The notes below the pieces were generated by a model, which was not told the DNA's origin, made no database searches, and was given only the letters and a program-made list of their open reading frames with translations. From Calditrichota bacterium (GTDB lineage Bacteria; Calditrichota; Calditrichia; RBG-13-44-9), in NCBI GenBank assembly GCA_024276455.1, contig JAJRXE010000452.1:1-11784 (forward strand): a stretch of DNA of 11,784 nt, in the 5' to 3' direction. This document shows positions 7,962-11,784 of this stretch, in pieces. Within the stretch, counting starts at the first letter, position 1. Each line of letters starts with the position of its first letter. Made by a program: the position numbers and the translations under genes.

Positions 7962-7974
7962 TAACCCAGGGTTA
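7962..7974. promoter_or_regulatory. Operator-like palindrome upstream of the second SDR
   Basis: TAACCC, a single A, then GGGTTA form a perfect 13-base dyad that ends 30 bases before the ATG of the SDR at 8005. The position is right for a repressor site near a promoter. No regulator gene is adjacent, so the binding protein is unknown. Confidence 0.3.
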
Positions 7975-8004
7975 ATCGGATGATCTTTCAAAGGGGGATG
8001 ACGA

Positions 8005-8715
8005 ATGCCGGAGAAAGCGTTAAAGTGTGTGATAACCGGAGGCACTGGTTTTCTGGGTCGGGAAATCGTGAGAGAATTTCTGGCGCAGGGAGCCCGGGTG
8101 GCGGTGAATTACCGTCGGGAAGAGCGCTTTCGGGAACTCCGTACGCTGGTTGCGGAAAGCGGCGAGGTGGTGGGATTTCCCGCTTCGCTCGATTCCGAAA
8201 AGGACGTCCGGTCCTTTTTTTCCCGGGTGCAGGAGCAGTTCGGGGGAATTGATGTGTTAGTGCAGGTGGCCGGGGGATTCTGGATGGGAGGGGAAATTGC
8301 CGAAACCTCTCTGGAACAGTGGGGGCGCATGATGCAGATGAATCTGCTGACCACCTTTTTTTGTACCCGGGAAGCATTTCGGTTGATGAAAGAAAACGGG
8401 GGCGGGAAAATTTTCACGGTGTCTTCCCGTATTGCCGAGGAACTGCCGGCTAACATGGGCGCATACGGGGTAAGCAAAGCAGCCGTACTGGCGCTAAGCC
8501 AGGTGTTGGCAAAGGAAGGGGCGCCTTACAATATTCAGGTCAACACCGTGATGCCCGGTATTATCGACACCCCGGCGAATCGGCAAATGATGCCGGAGGC
8601 GGATTTTTCGCAGTGGGTCTCTCCCAGCGAAATTGCTCGCTTGCTTTACCGGCTTTGCGAACCGGGAGCCCCGGTGCTTTCCCACAGCGTTCTGAAAATG
8701 TACGGTCGCCTTTAA
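8005..8715 (+). CDS. SDR-family oxidoreductase resembling dihydropteridine reductase
   Basis: This is a 236-residue Rossmann-fold oxidoreductase. TGGTGFLG at residues 11-18 binds the dinucleotide. Catalytic positions N113, S140/S141, Y154 and K158 (YGVSK) are present. The usual NNAG is replaced by VAGG (88-91), and the segment DTPANRQMMPEADFSQW (188-204) follows the active site. Both features recall eukaryotic quinonoid dihydropteridine reductase, which I remember having VAGGW and DTPMNRxxMPEADFSSW. A role in reducing a pterin or a similar quinonoid compound is thus possible, but general SDR function is all that is secure. The ribosome binding site AGGGGGA at 7992-7998 lies six bases before the ATG. 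It lacks a signal peptide and is probably cytosolic. It is not related closely to the SDR at 1049-1747 beyond the common fold. Confidence 0.88.
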   Translation: MPEKALKCVITGGTGFLGREIVREFLAQGARVAVNYRREERFRELRTLVAESGEVVGFPASLDSEKDVRSFFSRVQEQFGGIDVLVQVAGGFWMGGEIAETSLEQWGRMMQMNLLTTFFCTREAFRLMKENGGGKIFTVSSRIAEELPANMGAYGVSKAAVLALSQVLAKEGAPYNIQVNTVMPGIIDTPANRQMMPEADFSQWVSPSEIARLLYRLCEPGAPVLSHSVLKMYGRL

Positions 8716-8861
8716 ACGCGAGGGGCTTTGAAGGTGGTGGAGGCGGTTCCGCGTAAACCAGCTTTCCCTGCCGCAACTGCGGAAATGTGTTTGGCGGGCT
8801 AAAACGGCTTTGTACCGATACGCCTGACTGGTGAAACGACGAAAAATGACAGGACAATTCA
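8716..8861. other. 146-bp gap between SDR and methyltransferase genes
   Basis: No coding sequence is supported here. The dyad CCGCA/TGCGG (8771-8782, two-base spacer) is the only symmetry noticed. AGGA at 8851-8854 is the ribosome binding site of the next gene, seven bases before its ATG. TTGGCG at 8791-8796 has no good -10 partner, so no promoter is called. No terminator with a T run was found. Confidence 0.4.
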
Positions 8862-10343
8862 ATGGCTTACCAGGTTCCTGCGGAACTCGACGAGTTAATG
8901 GAAAAACTGCTGGGCAAGGAAAAAGAGCGTTTTTTTTCCGAGGTGGGTGTTTCATTCCCCCACACCATTCGGTTTAACACGTTAAAAGGTTCGGAAGAGG
9001 CCCTGGCGGCCTTTCTCCGTGAGCAGGGATTTGAATTCGAACCGTTTACTGATTTGCCCAATGTGTACCGTATCCGTTACCAGCCTTACCCCATCGGGAA
9101 ATCGCTGTCGCACTTTTTGGGTCATTTTTATGTGCAGGATCTGGCCTCCATGCTGCCGCCTCTGGTGTTGAATCCCCAACCCGGAGAGCTGGTGTTGGAC
9201 ATGTCGGCCGCGCCGGGTTCCAAAACCACCCAGATGGCTGCATTGATGAAAAACCAGGGAATGATTTTAGCCAACGATGTGGTGAGTAAACGCTTGCGGG
9301 CGTTGATTAATAATCTCCAGCGGATGGGAGTGGCCAATACGGCAGTGGTGAAAATGTACGGGGAGAGTTTCGGGAATCTGTATTTCGAAACGTTCGATCG
9401 CATTCTGCTCGATCCGGCCTGTTCGGGATTGGGCACGCTCCACAAATCCCCCGAGGTGCTTGGTTGGTGGACGCCCCAGCATTGCGTGCGATTGGCGGCC
9501 AGCCAGAAAAAACTGCTTCGCAGTGCCATTCGGGCATTGAAACCGGGTGGGGTGCTGGTATATTCCACCTGTACGCTGACTCCGGAGGAGAATGAGGAAG
9601 TCATCGACGAGGCGTTGGAAAATTTCCCGCTGGAGCTGGAAGAGATTCAGCTACCCGGCATCGTTTCTCGTCCCGGTCTGACCGAATTTGAGGGCAGGGA
9701 ATACCGTCCCCAACTGGCCCGAGCCCGCCGGCTGTATCCTTTTGAGAGTCAGACAGAAGGATTTTTCATTGCCCGATTGCGCAAAACGGCGCCAGTGGAG
9801 AAGAAGGTGCGCAAAAAGTCCCGTCCGCCTCAGCCGTTGAAATTTTTGAGCGCCAGCACGGCTCCGGTAAAAAAATATCTGCAGTTTTTACAACAGCATT
9901 TCGAAATGCCGTCGGAAGCGTTTCGCCGCTTTCGTTACCAGATGGGACGCAACATTACCGCGGTAACCCCCGAGATTGCAGAATTCCTTTTCATCACCCG
10001 ACCGCTGAAATTTGGTTTGAACATTGCTCATCCCCTCTCGCAGGTCGCCAAACTGACCACCGAAGGGGTGCATTTGTTTGGGCCGCTGGCCAAACGGAAT
10101 GTTGTTGCACTGAGCGAGCTGACGACTCTGGAACAGTTTGTCAACCGGCGGGCGTTGGACCTGCCCGCTGCCGGGCAATTTCAGGTGCTGGTAACTTATC
10201 GGGGATTGCCCATTGGGTACGGATTGGTGGAGCAGGGGCGTTTCAAAAGTCAGTTCCCCAAAGGCGAGTGGCCCTTCCGCTTGCTTCCGCCATCCGATTC
10301 TCCGGAAGAGAATGCAACCCCGGAAACACCGGCGGTAAATTGA
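8862..10343 (+). CDS. RNA m5C methyltransferase, NOL1/NOP2/Sun family, RsmF-like
   Basis: This is a 493-residue cytosolic S-adenosylmethionine-dependent enzyme that probably forms 5-methylcytosine in rRNA or tRNA. An N-terminal region (about 1-105) contains TIRFNTLK and the YxQDLASMLPP approach to the catalytic core. Motif I is LDMSAAPGSKT (112-122). Motif IV is DPACSG (184-189) with C187, the release cysteine. Motif VI is YSTCTLTPEENE (234-245) with C237, the expected nucleophile. From about 320 a basic linker leads to a C-terminal domain (about 335-478), as in E. coli RsmF, whose total length is close to this. RsmF itself acts on 16S rRNA, but the site cannot be deduced here. The family usually has DAPCSG or DPPCSG in motif IV; here alanine stands before the cysteine. 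The gene lies 59 bases upstream of pyrF and may head that operon. Confidence 0.93.
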   Translation: MAYQVPAELDELMEKLLGKEKERFFSEVGVSFPHTIRFNTLKGSEEALAAFLREQGFEFEPFTDLPNVYRIRYQPYPIGKSLSHFLGHFYVQDLASMLPPLVLNPQPGELVLDMSAAPGSKTTQMAALMKNQGMILANDVVSKRLRALINNLQRMGVANTAVVKMYGESFGNLYFETFDRILLDPACSGLGTLHKSPEVLGWWTPQHCVRLAASQKKLLRSAIRALKPGGVLVYSTCTLTPEENEEVIDEALENFPLELEEIQLPGIVSRPGLTEFEGREYRPQLARARRLYPFESQTEGFFIARLRKTAPVEKKVRKKSRPPQPLKFLSASTAPVKKYLQFLQQHFEMPSEAFRRFRYQMGRNITAVTPEIAEFLFITRPLKFGLNIAHPLSQVAKLTTEGVHLFGPLAKRNVVALSELTTLEQFVNRRALDLPAAGQFQVLVTYRGLPIGYGLVEQGRFKSQFPKGEWPFRLLPPSDSPEENATPETPAVN

Positions 10344-10402
10344 GAAAATATTGAATTTTGCGTTGTGAAAACAGCCAAGACCTTATTAATTTTCGGAGCG
10401 AG

Positions 10403-11227
10403 ATGAACAGCAGAAAAGACATCTTTAAATCCCGGCTGAATACCCTGATCGAAAAGAAAAATTCCCTTCTTTGTGTGGGACTGGACAGCGACATTCAACG
10501 CATCCCCAAAGCCCTGATGAACGAGAGCGACCCTTTGCTGGTCTTTAACCGGGAGATTATTCAGGCGACCCAGGACCTGGCGGTAGCGTTCAAAATTAAC
10601 ATTGCCTTTTACGAATCTCTGGGCACCAGCGGTTGGGAACTGTTAGAGAAGACCTTGCGCATGATTCCCGGAGATGTATTAACCATTGCCGATGCAAAAC
10701 GGGCGGACATCGGAAACACCTCGCGCAAGTACGCCGAAACGTTTTTTCAGACTTACCAGTTCGATGCAATCACAGTAACACCTTACATGGGATTCGATTC
10801 CATTTCCCCCTTTCTGGATTTTGAAGACAAAGGCGTGTTTATTCTGTGCCTGACCAGCAACGAGGGGTCGAAGGATTTTCAGTATTTGCTGGTGGACGGT
10901 GAGCCGCTGTACGTCCAGGTGGCGCGGCGGGCGGTGGAATGGAATTTAACCTACGGGAATTGTGGGTTGGTGGTGGGCGCCACGCATCCCGAAGATATGG
11001 AATTTCTGCGCAACGTGGCGACCGGTTTGCCCTTTCTGATTCCCGGGATCGGGGCGCAGGGGGGCGATTTGGCCACCGCCGTGCGTTTCGGCACCGATGC
11101 AGAGGGAAAATCCGCCCTGATTAGCGCCAGCCGAAGCATCATTTACGCCTCCGAGGGGGCAAACTTTGCAGCGGCCGCCCGGGATGCCGCTCGAACTTTG
11201 AAAGAGGAAATTAATCGGTTTCGATAA
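10403..11227 (+). CDS. pyrF: Orotidine 5'-phosphate decarboxylase, PyrF type 2
   Basis: This 274-residue enzyme decarboxylates orotidine 5'-phosphate to UMP, the last step of de novo pyrimidine synthesis. The type 2 signature is clear: LLCVGLDSD (22-30), FKINIAFYE (63-71), and the catalytic DAKRADIGNTS (97-107) with D97, K99 and D102. VTPYMGFDS (125-133), VVGATHP (190-196), LIPGIGAQGGD (212-222) and SASRSI (241-246) with phosphate-binding R244 complete the barrel. Length fits the family. The ATG at 10403 is preferred over an in-frame TTG at 10358, because the 15 extra residues do not resemble the family and GGAG lies at 10395-10398 before the ATG. The gene follows the methyltransferase by 59 bases and precedes pyrE by 40, so joint transcription with pyrE is likely. 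Confidence 0.97.
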   Translation: MNSRKDIFKSRLNTLIEKKNSLLCVGLDSDIQRIPKALMNESDPLLVFNREIIQATQDLAVAFKINIAFYESLGTSGWELLEKTLRMIPGDVLTIADAKRADIGNTSRKYAETFFQTYQFDAITVTPYMGFDSISPFLDFEDKGVFILCLTSNEGSKDFQYLLVDGEPLYVQVARRAVEWNLTYGNCGLVVGATHPEDMEFLRNVATGLPFLIPGIGAQGGDLATAVRFGTDAEGKSALISASRSIIYASEGANFAAAARDAARTLKEEINRFR

Positions 11228-11243
11228 ATCAAACGAAGGTTTC

Positions 11244-11263
11244 ATCTCTCAAACAGGAGAGAT
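11244..11263 (+). promoter_or_regulatory. Hairpin overlapping the pyrE ribosome binding site
   Basis: ATCTCTC (11244-11250) pairs perfectly with GAGAGAT (11257-11263) around the loop AAACAG. The ribosome binding site AGGAGA (11255-11260) lies half in the loop and half in the 3' arm. A competing short stem, GAGA (11257-11260) with TCTC (11264-11267), reaches the start codon. The structure could tune pyrE translation relative to pyrF. The role is inferred from pairing alone. Confidence 0.4.
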
Positions 11264-11267
11264 TCTC

Positions 11268-11784
11268 ATGGAAAAGAAAGAAGCAATGCGCATTTTCGAA
11301 GAAACCGGCGCTTTGCAACAGGGGCATTTTTTATTGAGCTCCGGCTTGCACAGTTCCCAGTATTTCCAGTGCGCACTGGTATTGCAGTACCCGGAATATC
11401 TGGAGACGTTTGCGCAGGAAATCGTGGACTTTTTTCGGGAAGAGGAGATCGATGTGGTGATTGCCCCGGCCATCGGCGGAATTGTCATTGCCCAGGAAGT
11501 GGGCCGCCAGCTGGGGGTGCGTTCCATTTTTGCCGAACGGGAAAACGGTAAGCTGGTGCTGCGGCGGGGATTTTACATTGAACCACGCGAAAAAGTGCTG
11601 GTGTGCGAAGATGTGGTGACCACCGGCAGCTCGGTGCAGGAGGTACTGGATATTGTCGAGCAACACCGCGGTTATCCGGTGGGCGTGGGCGCGGTGGTAG
11701 ATCGCAGCGGCGGCAGGGTGGATTTCGATCTGCCCTTTTTCCCGGTAGTTTCCCTGAAAGCTCAGACCTACAAACCGGAGAATT
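11268..11784 (+). CDS. pyrE: Orotate phosphoribosyltransferase, 5' part (3' end outside window)
   Basis: The frame opens with ATG at 11268, seven bases after AGGAGA, and stays open for 172 codons to the window edge. The enzyme joins orotate and phosphoribosyl pyrophosphate to make orotidine 5'-phosphate, the substrate of the neighbouring pyrF product. The N-terminal GHFLLSSGLHSSQYFQC (19-35) is typical of PyrE. APAIGG (66-71) and the phosphoribosyl pyrophosphate loop VCEDVVTTGSS (112-122), with E114 and D115, follow. The fragment ends at AQTYKPEN, where many homologues continue with a CPLC motif and a PGS ending, so only some 15-25 residues seem to be missing. Nothing suggests a broken gene; truncation is by the window. 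Confidence 0.95.
   Translation, partial: MEKKEAMRIFEETGALQQGHFLLSSGLHSSQYFQCALVLQYPEYLETFAQEIVDFFREEEIDVVIAPAIGGIVIAQEVGRQLGVRSIFAERENGKLVLRRGFYIEPREKVLVCEDVVTTGSSVQEVLDIVEQHRGYPVGVGAVVDRSGGRVDFDLPFFPVVSLKAQTYKPEN

Larger units (their letters stand above)
7619..8004. other. 386-bp divergent intergenic region rich in hairpins
   Basis: This region separates the leftward nuclease-type gene from the rightward second SDR and must carry both promoters. No convincing coding sequence is present: the only open frame of note, on the minus strand, runs into the SDR and has no family features. Several dyads lie in it: 7625-7650, a long-range stem 7646-7722, GACAC/GTGTC at 7694-7709, 7748-7786, AAACCG/CGGTTT at 7864-7881, alternative stems in 7906-7938, and 7962-7974. 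I did not recognise a known riboswitch or RNA family core. TTGGCA at 7939-7944 followed by TAACCC after 17 bases is a weak promoter candidate for the SDR. Confidence 0.6.

Noticed and set aside
7839..8045. Small minus-strand gene (68 codons) in the divergent region
   Set aside because: It begins inside the second SDR on the other strand, and has no domain and no good ribosome binding site.
8494..8955. Minus-strand open frames covering the gap between the second SDR and the methyltransferase
   Set aside because: They extend deep into both flanking genes, show low-complexity, Pro/Ser/Arg-rich translation and lack a ribosome binding site.
10363..10389. Promoter candidate TTGTGA / TATTAA before pyrF
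   Set aside because: The spacer is only 15 bases and the -10 box would lie 13 bases from the start codon; the match is no better than chance in an AT-rich gap.
10358..10402. Upstream TTG start adding 15 residues to PyrF
   Set aside because: The added residues do not look like the family, and the ATG at 10403 has a GGAG site in front and a normal family N-terminus.

Overview
The window most likely comes from a bacterium of the FCB group, with relatives of Calditrichota, Ignavibacteria or KSB1 the best guess. The main reason is the C-terminal domain of the minus-strand nuclease-like protein. It has the YPNPFNPST...GIYFLRL pattern of type IX secretion (type A) sorting domains, which are typical of that group. 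The Ig/cadherin-like repeat protein at the left edge and the very large soluble multi-PAS hybrid kinase fit such an organism. This placement is an inference from protein style; no rRNA or tRNA gene is present.

Layout. Positions 1-1022 hold the 3' end of a gene for a surface or secreted protein built from ~95-residue Ig/cadherin-like repeats. It is followed closely by a classical short-chain dehydrogenase/reductase (SDR, 1049-1747). After a short AT-rich gap comes a 1533-residue hybrid histidine kinase (1818-6419): a degenerate receiver, eight PAS domains, HisKA, HATPase and an intact C-terminal receiver. Its 3' end overlaps by 13 bp the 3' end of a convergent gene (6407-7618, minus) for an exported endonuclease/exonuclease/phosphatase-family enzyme with a type IX sorting domain. 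A 386-bp divergent intergenic region (7619-8004) is rich in dyad symmetry. It includes an 11-position hairpin that buries the ribosome binding site of the minus-strand gene, and an alternative pairing partner for it.

From 8005 all genes run rightward. They are a second SDR with a C-terminal signature like dihydropteridine reductase (8005-8715), an RsmF-like NOL1/NOP2/Sun RNA m5C methyltransferase (8862-10343), orotidine 5'-phosphate decarboxylase pyrF (10403-11227) and the first 172 codons of orotate phosphoribosyltransferase pyrE (from 11268, cut by the window edge). pyrF and pyrE carry out the last two steps of UMP synthesis and are probably co-transcribed. The pyrE ribosome binding site lies partly in a small 7-bp hairpin.

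No mobile element, CRISPR array or defence system is visible. The most interesting leads are the switch-like leader of the secreted nuclease-type gene, the sensory architecture of the kinase (a receiver that has lost most catalytic residues and a cysteine-bearing PAS domain), and small sequence oddities in the methyltransferase and the second SDR.
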